This document shows, one piece after another, positions 24,472 to 33,095 of a stretch of DNA of 64,000 bases. The position numbers and the translations under genes are program-made. Below the pieces are notes generated by a model that was given only the letters and a program-made list of their open reading frames with translations, ran no database searches and was not told the origin of the DNA. Source of the stretch: JACVRM01 sp963839815 (GTDB lineage Bacteria > Actinomycetota > Thermoleophilia > Gaiellales > Gaiellaceae); the NCBI GenBank assembly GCA_963839815.1, contig CAWIWF010000006.1, forward strand, positions 682,001 through 746,000, written 5' to 3'. The first letter of the stretch is position 1. The number at the start of each line of letters is the position of its first letter.

Positions 24472-26604
24472 GTGGGTCGAGTCGCAGCGCTGCTCGCGCT
24501 CGTCGCCGTGCTGGTCACGGCGGCTGCCGCCACGGGCGCGAAGACGAAGCCGCCGCGGGCTCCGGTCGGCGCCGAGCTGAGGGCGCTCGCCAAGCCGCCG
24601 GTGCGCTCGTCGCTCGCCTCGCAGCGCATCTACTTCGTCATGACCGATCGCTACGCGAACGGGGATCCGGGCAACGATCGCGGCGGCTCGACCGTCCCCG
24701 CCTCGGCGAGCGGCTTCGACCCGGCGGACGTCGGCTACTTCCACGGCGGCGACCTCAGGGGCCTCACCGGCGACTGCACCGGCACCAGGACTGGGCTGGC
24801 GCGGCTGAAGGACCTCGGCTTCACCTCGGTCTGGGTGACGCCGCCGTACGGGCAGCGCGCCGTCCAGGGGGACAGCGCCGCCTACCACGGCTACTGGATC
24901 CGCGACTTCACCTCCGTCGACCCGCACCTGGGCACGAACGACGACTTCGCCGCCTTCGCAGACTGCGCCCATCGGCTCGGGCTCAAGGTGATCCTGGACG
25001 TGGTCGTCAACCACACGGCCGACTACGTGCTGCTGCCTGCCGCCTCGACCTACGCGGATGGGCCCTACCGGGACTGCGCCGGCCGGCGCTTCAACCCGGG
25101 ACACCACGTGCGCTCAAAGAGCTTCCCCTGCCTGAAGGCGTCCAACCTGCCGAAGATCCCGCAGCTCTTCGGCACCGACAAGCGCGCCAAGAAGCCGACG
25201 TGGCTGAACAACGTCCTCAACTACCACAACCGCGGCGATATCTCGTTCGGCTCCTGCAGCGAGACGTGCTTCGAGCAGGGCGACTTCTTCGGTCTTGACG
25301 ACCTCTTCACCGAGAAGCCGCGGGTGATGGAGGGGCTCGCCGAGATCTACGCGGACTGGATCCGGCGCTACAAGATCGACGGCTTCCGCGTCGACACGGC
25401 CCGCCACGTCAACGCCGCCTTCTTCTCGCTCTGGGGGCCGAGGATCATGGCCGCGGCGCGCCGGGCGGGCGTCAGGGACTTCCAGTTCTTCGGCGAGGTG
25501 TTCGTGGCCGACGCCGTCGAGTTGTCGCGCTTCGTGCGCTCGCGCGGGCTGCCGAACGTGCTCGATTTTCCGCTGCAGGACGCGCTCACGCGGTACGCCA
25601 GCGGCTCGGCCGGGCCGCGCGGGATCGCGACGCGCTTCTCCGACGACGACTACTTCACCAAGCGCGGCCTGGCACACACGCCGCCGACCTTCCTTGGCAA
25701 CCACGACATGGGGCGGGCCGCGCAGCAGGTGCGGTCAAAGGCGACCGCAGAGATGCCGCTCGACGAGCTGCTGCGCCGGGACCTGCTCGCGCACGACTTG
25801 CTCTACCTGCTCCGCGGCGCGCCGGTCGTCTACTACGGGGACGAGGTCGGGATGATCGGCACCGGCGGCGACAAGGCGGCCCGTCAGGACATGTTCCCGA
25901 CCGCCGTGGACGAGTGGCGGACCGAGGAGCGCGTGGGCTCGGGACCAATCGGCGGCGGCTCGTCCTTCGACCAGGTCTCCCATCCCGTTGCCCAGCGGCT
26001 GCGCGTGCTCGCCCGGCTGCGCGACGAGGTGCCGGCGCTCTCGACCGGCGCATCCTTCGTCCGGCGGGCGCAGGAGGGCGTGCTGGCGGTGAGCCGCATC
26101 GACGCGGCCGGGCGGCGCGAGTACCTGGCGGTGTTCAACAACGCTGAGCAGGCGGCGACGGTGACCGTGCCGACCTCGAGTCCGTCCAGCGTCTGGACGC
26201 GGCTGCACGGGTCGGCGCTCGCGGCGGCCTCGCTCGCCGACGGGCTGCTGGCGGTGACGATCCCTGCGCTCTCCTCGGGGCTCTTCCGGGCCGAGTCGCA
26301 GCTCCCGGCGCGGACGCCGGCGAAGCCCAAGGTGCGGATCAGCCGCGACAGCCTCACCGACCTCTGGCAGGTCGGCGCGACCGTCGGCGCGAGCGGTCCG
26401 GTGAGCGTGTCGTTCGCCGTCCGGCGCGCCGGGGGGAAGCGTTGGGCGCGGCTTGGGGTCGACGACGCGCCGCCGTACCGGACGTTCCTCGCGGCGGGTC
26501 GCTACAAGCGCGGCGAGCGCGTCTACGTGATCGCGATCGTGCGCTCCCTCGACGGCCGCACCGCGGTCTCGTCGGTCGGCTCGTTCGTCCCGCGCCGGCG
26601 CTGA
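24472..26604 (+). CDS. Secreted alpha-amylase family GH13 enzyme
   Basis: The 710-residue protein begins with a signal peptide (residues 1-22). It contains the four GH13 regions: DVVVNHTA, GFRVDTARH (nucleophile Asp), FFGEVF (acid/base Glu) and FLGNHDMG. Two extra Cys pairs in the loops (DCTGT ... CAHR, DCAGR ... CLKA) fit an exported enzyme. A beta-sandwich domain C and a further C-terminal Ig-like region end the protein. It would degrade starch or glycogen outside to dextrins for the importer. The start is GTG 24472 with GAGGAAAGGGG upstream. It is the last gene of the operon. Confidence 0.9.
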   Translation: MGRVAALLALVAVLVTAAAATGAKTKPPRAPVGAELRALAKPPVRSSLASQRIYFVMTDRYANGDPGNDRGGSTVPASASGFDPADVGYFHGGDLRGLTGDCTGTRTGLARLKDLGFTSVWVTPPYGQRAVQGDSAAYHGYWIRDFTSVDPHLGTNDDFAAFADCAHRLGLKVILDVVVNHTADYVLLPAASTYADGPYRDCAGRRFNPGHHVRSKSFPCLKASNLPKIPQLFGTDKRAKKPTWLNNVLNYHNRGDISFGSCSETCFEQGDFFGLDDLFTEKPRVMEGLAEIYADWIRRYKIDGFRVDTARHVNAAFFSLWGPRIMAAARRAGVRDFQFFGEVFVADAVELSRFVRSRGLPNVLDFPLQDALTRYASGSAGPRGIATRFSDDDYFTKRGLAHTPPTFLGNHDMGRAAQQVRSKATAEMPLDELLRRDLLAHDLLYLLRGAPVVYYGDEVGMIGTGGDKAARQDMFPTAVDEWRTEERVGSGPIGGGSSFDQVSHPVAQRLRVLARLRDEVPALSTGASFVRRAQEGVLAVSRIDAAGRREYLAVFNNAEQAATVTVPTSSPSSVWTRLHGSALAAASLADGLLAVTIPALSSGLFRAESQLPARTPAKPKVRISRDSLTDLWQVGATVGASGPVSVSFAVRRAGGKRWARLGVDDAPPYRTFLAAGRYKRGERVYVIAIVRSLDGRTAVSSVGSFVPRRR

Positions 26605-26676
26605 CGGCTCCCGGCATGAAGCCGCGCGGACGCTGACAGGGCTCGCCACCGGGAAGCGGCGGTGCGAAGAGGCGGG

Positions 26677-27258
26677 TCAGGCCTGGCGCGGCAGCGGATC
26701 GCCGCCCGGGGCGGCCGTCTGCTCGCGGTGGCGGCCCAGCGCGCCCATGGCCGGCAGTACGACGGCGAACGCGCCGAGCGCCAGCAGCACGTCGCCCGCG
26801 GAGTAGACGTTCGCGAGCGGGACCCAGTCGGGCGCGGCCCAGCGGTCGACGAGCAGTGCGAGCGTCGGCTCGGCCACCGTCTGGCTGTTGTTGTCGATCC
26901 CCGGCGCCAGGCCCGCGTCGGCGGCCGCCGACGGGAGCGCGGGCATGTGGCCGCCGTTGGCGACGATCGCGAGCACGTTCGAGCCCATGCCGGCCGCGAC
27001 CACCATCAAGCCGCGCACCCGCCTGTTCACGGCAACGGCAGCCAGAAGCAGCGCATACGAGCCGAGCCAGAGGACGACGGCGGCGCTGTCCGGCGTCTCC
27101 CACGGGAGGAGGCCTGACGGGAACGCGGCGACCTGGAGCGCGAGTGCTAAGAGGATCAGCCAGGCAGCCCGCAGGCGCAGCCCGGCGAGCTCTCGCAGGC
27201 TGCCGCCGAGCGCGAGGCCGGCGGCGACGGCGACGAGCAGGACGAGAGCGAGGATCAC
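26677..27258 (-). CDS. DUF5317 family membrane protein
   Basis: The 193-residue protein has five or six transmembrane helices. It has the family pattern MGSNVLAIVANGGHMPALP, then NNSQTVAEPTLALLVDR and NVYSAGDVLLALGAFAVV. Function is unknown for the family. The GTG start overlaps the stop of the upstream GGDEF gene by four bases, so the two are translationally coupled and this protein may be functionally tied to that signalling enzyme. Confidence 0.8.
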   Translation of the reverse strand: MILALVLLVAVAAGLALGGSLRELAGLRLRAAWLILLALALQVAAFPSGLLPWETPDSAAVVLWLGSYALLLAAVAVNRRVRGLMVVAAGMGSNVLAIVANGGHMPALPSAAADAGLAPGIDNNSQTVAEPTLALLVDRWAAPDWVPLANVYSAGDVLLALGAFAVVLPAMGALGRHREQTAAPGGDPLPRQA

Positions 27259-28544
27259 GCGCGGGCGGCGCTGAGCGGCTCGGGCGCCGCGACAACGTCG
27301 TGCTCGTCCGCGTAGGACGGCGCGAGCTCGACCACGGTGGGATCGAAGATGCAGATGCGGTCCTTGCCGTGCCGCTTGGCGCGGTAGAGCGCCTCGTCGG
27401 CGGCGTGCACCAGCTCTTCCCGTGCGAGGCCGTGCATCGGGTGGCAGGCGATCCCTGCGGAAAACGTGAAGGCGGTCCCGTCCGGCAACTCCTCGCGGGC
27501 GAGCGCCTCGCGCACGGGCTCGAGTGCCGCCACTGCGCGATGGGCACCGTCGGGGATGAGCACGGCGAACTCGTCGCCGCCCAGCCGGTACGCCGTGCTC
27601 GGCTCAGTCATGGAGGCAAGGAGCTCGCCGAAGCGGCGCAGGAACCGGTCGCCGACCGGATGGCCGAAGCGGTCGTTCAGCCGCTTGAAGTTGTCGATGT
27701 CGAGCAGGCACAGGCTGAGGTGGTCGCCGCAGCCGCGGAGCTGCGCGGCGATGTCGTTCTCGTACTGGCGATGGTTCGGCAGCATGGTCAGGCTGTCCGT
27801 CGAGGCTGCCTGGAGTGCCACCCGCGTGCGCAGGGCGTAGCGCTGAAGGAGCGCGACGGCGAAGACGGGGCCGGCGAGCAGGATCAGCAGCGCCGGCGCG
27901 GCAGCCCACAGCGCCACTGCGAGGGCTGCGATGAACGCCATGATCGCGAAGGCGGGGCCCGAGTGCCGCAGGTGGTCGACGATGACGCCGCGCAGGCCGA
28001 GACGCTCGTGCAGCGAGATCGCCGCGCAGACGAGGAGGACGTTGAAGAAGACGAAGATGGCGCCCTCGACGAACGTGAGCGCGGTGAGCTGGCCGTAGTG
28101 CTGGGCGGCCACGTCGTGAGCCATGACGCCCCCGGGCAGCGCGGCGACCGCGGCGGACAGCGCATACGCGCTCGCGTTGAACAGGTTGCGGATGACCGGC
28201 GTCTGCGCGATCGCCTGGGCGACGAGCAACGCGCCCGCGGCGATGAGCACGCCGTACTGCCAGCCGAACACGATGTTCGCCGCGACGATGAAGACGAACG
28301 CAAGCGAGACGAGCCGGCTCTCCTCGACGTCGAGCGGCACCGGCCGCAGCTCGGCGAGCAGCACGAGCGCGAAGAACACGGCCACGCCGACCGCGGTTGC
28401 CGCGGTCGGCGGAGAGAGCACGACTGCCGCGATCGCGCCGCCGAGAGCCGGTACGGCCGCCGCGATGGTGGCGGCGGCGTACACGAACAGTCGAGGCGCG
28501 TAGCCGCAGACGGTGCTACGCGAGGGCGGGCGACTCGTCATCAC
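27255..28544 (-). CDS. Membrane-anchored diguanylate cyclase (GGDEF)
   Basis: The 429-residue protein has about eight N-terminal transmembrane helices (residues 15-235) and a C-terminal GGDEF domain. The active-site motif RLGGDEF is at residues 320-326. The substrate-binding segments (DSLTMLPNH, DIDNFKRLND) are intact, so it should make cyclic di-GMP. The RxxD inhibitory site expected five residues before GGDEF is missing, so product feedback is probably absent. There is no EAL domain. The membrane part resembles other uncharacterised sensor domains. It begins at GTG 28544, 15 bp after a tiny ORF on the same strand. Confidence 0.9.
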   Translation of the reverse strand: MMTSRPPSRSTVCGYAPRLFVYAAATIAAAVPALGGAIAAVVLSPPTAATAVGVAVFFALVLLAELRPVPLDVEESRLVSLAFVFIVAANIVFGWQYGVLIAAGALLVAQAIAQTPVIRNLFNASAYALSAAVAALPGGVMAHDVAAQHYGQLTALTFVEGAIFVFFNVLLVCAAISLHERLGLRGVIVDHLRHSGPAFAIMAFIAALAVALWAAAPALLILLAGPVFAVALLQRYALRTRVALQAASTDSLTMLPNHRQYENDIAAQLRGCGDHLSLCLLDIDNFKRLNDRFGHPVGDRFLRRFGELLASMTEPSTAYRLGGDEFAVLIPDGAHRAVAALEPVREALAREELPDGTAFTFSAGIACHPMHGLAREELVHAADEALYRAKRHGKDRICIFDPTVVELAPSYADEHDVVAAPEPLSAARA

Positions 28545-28559
28545 GCGCGCGAGGCGTGA

Positions 28560-28658
28560 CTACCCCCAGCGCGTACCGGCACCGCTCGCCACGAGCAGCG
28601 ATGCGAGCGTTCCGAGCACGAGGAGGAGCTTGCCGTACCGATGGCTCCACTTGATCAC
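28560..28658 (-). CDS. Putative 32-residue membrane peptide upstream of the GGDEF gene
   Basis: From GTG 28658 the frame reads MIKWSHRYGKLLLVLGTLAS and continues LLVASGAGTRWG to a TAG at 28560. A good ribosome site (AGGGGGTGA) lies about eight bases before the GTG; an in-frame ATG at 28679 has none. The product would be one hydrophobic helix with a basic N-terminus. It ends 15 bp before the diguanylate cyclase start, so coupling or a regulatory peptide role is possible. I know of no named family. Confidence 0.5.
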   Translation of the reverse strand: MIKWSHRYGKLLLVLGTLASLLVASGAGTRWG

Positions 28659-28880
28659 GTTGAGAGTCACCCCCTTCATTGGCCGCAGGAGTCGATACCT
28701 CCCAGATACCCGGCGCACGAGCGGCCGGTCGTCCCCCTTCCGGGGTATGTCCGAGTGCGGATCACTCGATCGGGGCTGCCAACAGTGAAGGCTTCTTGCC
28801 AGACGCTAGGGAGCCGCCGGCCGGCTGGACGGCGGCAGAGGGCTCGCCACGGTGGCCGCGGCCGTCGCAGCGCCGCGCGT

Positions 28881-29118
28881 GCAGGGACTGTCCCCGGAAG
28901 AGGTGACGAATCTGCGCCGATCTGTCCCAGGCAGCGCTGCGAGCGCGGCCCGGGACTGTCCCTGACAGGTGACGGATCTGCGCCGATCTGTCCCCAGGCC
29001 GCGCGCCTCCGCGCTACGGCGTACGCCGAAGCTGTGCCGATCGCTCCCCCGCCGACGCCGGCGCCCCGTGCAGGGACTGTCCCTGCGGGCGTGACGACTG
29101 CGTGCCGGTCGCTCCACA
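28881..29118. repeat. Three imperfect copies of a ~50-bp element in a 559-bp gene-free gap
   Basis: Copies at about 28881-28932, 28949-28999 and 29070-29118 share GGGACTGTCCC, then GTGACG, and (C)GCCGATCTGTCCC-like ends; the third is the most diverged. GGGACTGTCCCTG is a near palindrome that can form a short hairpin. The gap from 28659 to 29217 otherwise shows only a CGAGTG/CACTCG hairpin at 28752-28768. I found no gene and no c-di-GMP riboswitch consensus. It resembles the other palindromic intergenic repeats of this window. Confidence 0.6.
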
Positions 29119-29217
29119 GCCGCCCGCCCCGTGCCGCGGTAGTCGCCGGCCGTCGCCCCCCTGGAGACGGGCGCGCGCCGACACGGCTGCCAGCCCGGCG
29201 ACTAGCCTCCCTCTCAG

Positions 29218-30348
29218 GTGAACGCAACGTTCTCGCTCGGCCGCATCGCCGGCATCAAGGTCGGACTCAACTGGAGCTGGCTGGTCGTGTTCGCGCTCAT
29301 CACGTGGTCGCTGTCGGAGGCCGTCTTCCCCTCGCAGAACCCCGGCCTCGCCGACGGCACGTATCTCGCCATGGCGGTGGTCGCGGCCGTGCTCTTCTTC
29401 ACCTCGCTGCTCCTGCACGAGCTCGGGCACGCGATCCAGGCACGCCGCGAGGGGATGGAGATCGACGGCATCACGCTCTGGCTCTTCGGCGGCGTCGCCA
29501 GCTTCAAGGGATCGTTCCCGAGCGCCGGTGCCGAGTTCCGCATCGCGATCGCCGGGCCGCTCGTCTCGCTCGTGATCGGCGTCGCGTTCGTCGGCGCCGC
29601 GCTCGCGACCTCGATGTCCGAGGCGGTCGACGGCGTCGCGGCCTGGCTCGGCTACATCAACATCTTCTTGCTGCTCTTCAACCTGCTGCCGGCGCTGCCG
29701 CTCGACGGAGGCCGCGTGCTCCGCTCGGCGCTCTGGGGCGCGCGCGACGACTTCCGCTGGGCGACGGCCGTGGCGGCGAACGTGGGCCGCGGCTTCGGCT
29801 TCCTGATGATCGCCGGCGGGCTCTTCCTGTTCGTGGTCGAGGGCGCGTTCTCGGGTGCCTGGCTCGCCTTTCTCGGCTGGTTCCTGCTCGGCGCGGCCGG
29901 GTCGGAGGCACGCTACGTGATCACGCGCGACGCCCTCCAGGGGCTGCGCGTCGGTGACCTGATGGTGGCCGAGCCCGTGACCGCCGACGCCGCCGACACG
30001 CTCGGCCAGTTCATGGACGAGACCGCCGGTCGCGCCCGCTTCACCACCTACCCGGTGGTCGAGGACGGCCGCGTGATCGGTCTACTGCCGTTTCGCTGCG
30101 TCGCCCAGACGCCGCGGGCCGACTGGGACTCGACGAGCGTGCGGGAGTGCGCGCTGCCGCTCGCCGAGGTGGTGGTGCTGGACGAGGACGGGGCCGCCAT
30201 GGACGCGCTCGCCGAGCTCAGCGGCGGCGAGATCCACCGCGGCGTCGTGCTCGATGATGGCCGCCTCCGCGGGCTGATCTCGATCACCGACATCGCCCGC
30301 GTCCTGTCGGTCCACCCGCGCCGCCCGGAAGGCCGCGCCCGAGCCTGA
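29218..30348 (+). CDS. Site-2 protease (M50) with CBS pair, Rip3-like
   Basis: The 376-residue membrane metalloprotease has the zinc motif HELGH at residues 67-71 inside a helix. The third ligand is in NLLPALPLDGGR near residue 165. Six transmembrane helices span residues 20-235. The C-terminal part (residues 245-370) is a CBS-domain pair (GDLMVAEPVTADA ... LRGLISITDIARVL) that may sense nucleotides. Family members cleave membrane proteins such as anti-sigma factors; the client here is unknown. The start is GTG 29218. A tRNA gene follows directly. Confidence 0.9.
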   Translation: MNATFSLGRIAGIKVGLNWSWLVVFALITWSLSEAVFPSQNPGLADGTYLAMAVVAAVLFFTSLLLHELGHAIQARREGMEIDGITLWLFGGVASFKGSFPSAGAEFRIAIAGPLVSLVIGVAFVGAALATSMSEAVDGVAAWLGYINIFLLLFNLLPALPLDGGRVLRSALWGARDDFRWATAVAANVGRGFGFLMIAGGLFLFVVEGAFSGAWLAFLGWFLLGAAGSEARYVITRDALQGLRVGDLMVAEPVTADAADTLGQFMDETAGRARFTTYPVVEDGRVIGLLPFRCVAQTPRADWDSTSVRECALPLAEVVVLDEDGAAMDALAELSGGEIHRGVVLDDGRLRGLISITDIARVLSVHPRRPEGRARA

Positions 30349-30383
30349 AACGGCCTTCTGGCCCGGGCTACACTGAGACCCGC

Positions 30384-30456
30384 GCCGACGTAGCTCAGCT
30401 GGTAGAGCACTTCACTCGTAATGAAGGGGTCCCCGGTTCGAGTCCGGGCGTCGGCT
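30384..30456 (+). tRNA. tRNA-Thr (anticodon CGT)
   Basis: The cloverleaf is complete: acceptor GCCGACG pairs with CGTCGGC, the D-arm is TAGCTCAGCTGGTAGAGCA, the anticodon stem CTTCA/TGAAG encloses loop CTCGTAA, and the T-arm contains GGTTCGAGTCC. The anticodon CGT reads ACG threonine codons. The 3' CCA is not encoded. The gene lies 35 bp after the protease stop. Confidence 0.97.
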
Positions 30457-30633
30457 CTCAGCGGGATCAAGAGACCGGCACCCCGTCCAACCGCTTAGCT
30501 TCACCAGCGCGCGCACGGTGACACTTGCTGCTCCGTACCGGCACGCGACCTCGCTCTAGGCGAACAGCGGCGGCCCGACTCGGCGGCGCAGAGCGGCGCC
30601 GGCGGTCCTGCGGTCCGCTCGTAGACTCGCGCG

Positions 30634-31477
30634 ATGGTCCCGGCCCTGCGCGTGGAGGACGCTGCCAAGCGGTACGGCCGCGTCGAGGCGCTCGGCGGGG
30701 TCAGCCTCGAGGTGCAGCGCGGCGAGCTCGTCGGCCTGCTCGGGCCGAACGGCGCCGGCAAGTCGACGCTCGTCAAGATCGCCTGCGGCCTCGTCCGCCC
30801 CTCGCGGGGCCGCGCCGAGATCTGCGGCGCGCCCGCGGGCTCCGCTCCGGCACGCGCCGCGCTCGGCTACCTCGCCGAGCTGTTCCGCTTCCCCGGCTGG
30901 TACTCCGCCGACGAGGTGCTCGCGCCTGCACCAGCGCCTCGTCGCCTCGGCGGGCGGCGAGCCGAGCGCCACGAGCTGCTCGAGCTGGTCGGCCTCGCGG
31001 AGGCGCCGCCGCGTGCGCGTCGACGCGATGTCGAAGGGCATGCAGCAGCGGCTCGGGATCGCGCAGGCGCTGGTCGGCTCGCCGCCGGCTCCTGCTCCTC
31101 GACGAGCCGACGAGCGCGCTCGACCCGGCCGGGCGCCGGACGGTGCGCGCGCTGCTCGAGGAGCTGCGCGCCGCGGAATCGGCGTGCTGCTCAACTCGCA
31201 CCTGCTGAGCGAGGTCGAGCTCGTCTGCGACCGCGTCGTCATCCTGTCGCGCGGCCACGTCGTCGCCGCCGGGCGGCCCGAGGAGCTCTCGCGGCCGCGC
31301 GGCGTCGAGATCGAGACGGACGAGGGCGTCAGCTCGTTCCCGAGGCCGGGCGCGACGACGTCCCCGGGCTCGTCGCAGCTGCTCGTCGGCGAGGGCCGCC
31401 GCGTCTACGGCGTGCGGGTGCTGGCCGACTCGCTCGAGGAGGAGTACCTGGAAGCCGTCGGGGCGACACGCGCGTGA
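30634..31477 (+). pseudogene. ABC transporter ATPase with about five frameshifts
   Basis: The translation starts well at 30634 (Walker A GPNGAGKST, then PGWYSADEVL) but changes frame near 30925, 30958, 31012, 31085 and 31172. Each segment in its own frame is conserved: LHQRLVASAGGE, ERHELLELVGLAEA, VDAMSKGMQQRLGIAQALVG (signature region), LLLLDEPTSALDPAGRRT (Walker B) and GIGVLLNSHLLSEVELVCDRV. There is no premature decay inside the segments. The last frame runs to the TGA at 31475-31477, which overlaps the permease start. It is either a very young pseudogene or, more likely, a low-quality sequence patch in an intact two-gene ABC exporter. Confidence 0.8.
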
Positions 31478-32325
31478 GAGCGATCCCGATCATCGCCGGC
31501 TACGCGCTGCAGGAGGCGCTTCGCCGCCGCATCTTCCACGTCGTGCTGCTGCTGACCGCGCTCTACCTCGGCCTCTACTGGCTCGGTGCCGACACGGCGT
31601 TCGAGGAGGTGGCCGGGCTCGGCGGCGGCCTCCCGGTCGAGGAGCGCGAGCTCACCGGCGGCACGCTCTTCGGGCTGTCGATGTTCGGCACGCTCTTCCT
31701 CGGGGCCGTGCTCGCGGCCTTCCTCACGCTCGGCGTCGTGCGCGGGGACGCCGAGCGCGGGCTCCTGCAGCCGCTCGTCGTCCGGCCGGTCGGGCGGAGC
31801 GCGCTGCTCCTCGGGCGCCTGCTCGGCGCCGCGGCCGTCTGCGTGCCGTACGTGCTCGCCGTCTACGCCGCCTGCGCGGCGATCACGTATGCGGCGGGGG
31901 ACTGGTGGCCGGACCAGTTCGTTCGGCCCGGCGTGCAGCTCGCGGTCGGGGTGCTCGTCATCGCCGCGCTCGGGCTGCTCGGCTCGATCTTCCTGTCGGC
32001 GACCGCGAACGGGATCGCGATCTTCATGGTCTTCGGGGCCGGCTTGGTCGCCGGGCTGTTGGGCCAGATCGGCGAGGCGCTCAACTCGGACACGCTCGAG
32101 ACGGTCGCCGAGCGGGCCTCGTGGGCGCTGCCCTTCGAGGCCCTCTACCAGGACGCGCTCTACCGGATCACCTCGGAGAGCCGCGGCTTGACGGGCCTGG
32201 CGATTCAACTCGGGCCCTTCGGCGGCTCGCAGGCTGGCGGCCCCAACCTCACGCTCTGGACGATCGCGTACTTCGCCGTCGTCATCGCGGCCACGATCGC
32301 CGCGTTCGCCCGCAAGGATCTCTAG
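31474..32325 (+). CDS. ABC-2 type transporter permease
   Basis: The 283-residue membrane protein has six predicted helices, with a cytosolic start (MRAIPIIAGYALQEALRRR) and an extracytoplasmic loop after helix 1, as in ABC-2/NosY-type export permeases. The motif VVRGDAERGLLQPLVVRPVGR resembles the coupling region after helix 2. The GTG start overlaps the ATPase stop by four bases. Together they form a two-component exporter of unknown substrate. Confidence 0.85.
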   Translation: MRAIPIIAGYALQEALRRRIFHVVLLLTALYLGLYWLGADTAFEEVAGLGGGLPVEERELTGGTLFGLSMFGTLFLGAVLAAFLTLGVVRGDAERGLLQPLVVRPVGRSALLLGRLLGAAAVCVPYVLAVYAACAAITYAAGDWWPDQFVRPGVQLAVGVLVIAALGLLGSIFLSATANGIAIFMVFGAGLVAGLLGQIGEALNSDTLETVAERASWALPFEALYQDALYRITSESRGLTGLAIQLGPFGGSQAGGPNLTLWTIAYFAVVIAATIAAFARKDL

Positions 32326-32397
32326 CGGAGCCGCGGGTTCGCCGCTGCGTCGGTCGTCGTCTCGGGCTTGGCCCCAGGCGAGGCGGCCGCGAATCGC

Positions 32398-32598
32398 TCA
32401 GGCCGGCGGGGAGGTCTCGCCCAGCTCCTCCATCAGGCGGCGCTCCAGGGCGTCGAGATCGGCGATGAGGTCCGTGACGGAGCGGTCGTCCAGGCCCCGA
32501 AGCTCGGCGGCAGCGACTCGGGCGGCGCGGACGAGGCGCTCGAGCCACTCGCGGCTCTCACCGGCGCCGTCAGGCAGCGGGACGGCCAGGACCGACAT
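32398..32598 (-). CDS. Small conserved-context hypothetical protein
   Basis: The 66-residue protein (MSVLAVPLPDGAG ... LGETSPPA) is helical and Arg/Glu-rich with no signal peptide or known motif. Its ATG overlaps the stop of the upstream 116-residue gene by one base (TGATG), which argues for translation and coupling. Function is unknown. Confidence 0.6.
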   Translation of the reverse strand: MSVLAVPLPDGAGESREWLERLVRAARVAAAELRGLDDRSVTDLIADLDALERRLMEELGETSPPA

Positions 32599-32948
32599 CA
32601 GGGCGCCTGCTCCGCGATCGCCTCGGCGACCTCTCCGGCGACGCCGATCTTCTCGACCACGAGGTAGCGCCCGCGTTCGCTGACCACCGTCTCGATGTCG
32701 CCGGCGGCATGCCCGAGGCAGACGACGAAGCGGCGGGGATGCTCTCGCACCGCCGCGTACTCGTCCGCGGTGATCTCGACGACCTGGACGCACCCGAGAT
32801 CGGCGCACTCGCAGGCGATCTCGTGCCGGTCGGTGACCGCCTGGAAGGCCTCGTTGAACTGCCTGAGCTTCTCGTTCACCGCGCGGAACAGGGACTGGTT
32901 GCGCGCAGCCCGATGCTCGCGGGACTCCCCCTCTGAGCGGTCCTCCAT
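32598..32948 (-). CDS. Hypothetical protein with CEC/C cysteine motif
   Basis: The 116-residue protein starts at ATG 32948. A helical N-terminus (RNQSLFRAVNEKLRQFNEAF) leads into FACEC-type cysteines (IACECADLGC), then a beta-rich region (VEITADEYAAVREHPRRFVV) and a GH-containing strand. The Cys cluster could bind zinc or be redox-active. I recognise a recurrent actinobacterial hypothetical family but no function. It is coupled to the 66-residue gene. Confidence 0.7.
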   Translation of the reverse strand: MEDRSEGESREHRAARNQSLFRAVNEKLRQFNEAFQAVTDRHEIACECADLGCVQVVEITADEYAAVREHPRRFVVCLGHAAGDIETVVSERGRYLVVEKIGVAGEVAEAIAEQAP

Positions 32949-33095
32949 CGTGGCCTCCCGGGCCGTTGGGTTGGGCTACGGGAGAGTCCTCTTGGGCACC
33001 CGCCCGGCGCATTGCAGGCGGTTCCTGGAGGTGGGCACGGAAGGGGGCGGCCCGTAGAGCCTCCACCGTAGCACCGGGATTGGCCCCAGCCCGCG

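Noticed and set aside
20964..24629. 1221-codon minus-strand frame
   Set aside because: It is a compositional shadow of the maltodextrin genes on the plus strand. The plus frames carry all the ABC and GH13 motifs.
28659..28810. c-di-GMP (GEMM) riboswitch before the GGDEF gene
   Set aside because: The conserved core (ACGCAAAGCC-type and GGUAGC) is absent; only an unrelated CGAGTG/CACTCG hairpin is present.
28881..29118. CRISPR array
   Set aside because: The three units are imperfect, unevenly spaced and not separated by unique spacers of constant length, and there are no cas genes.
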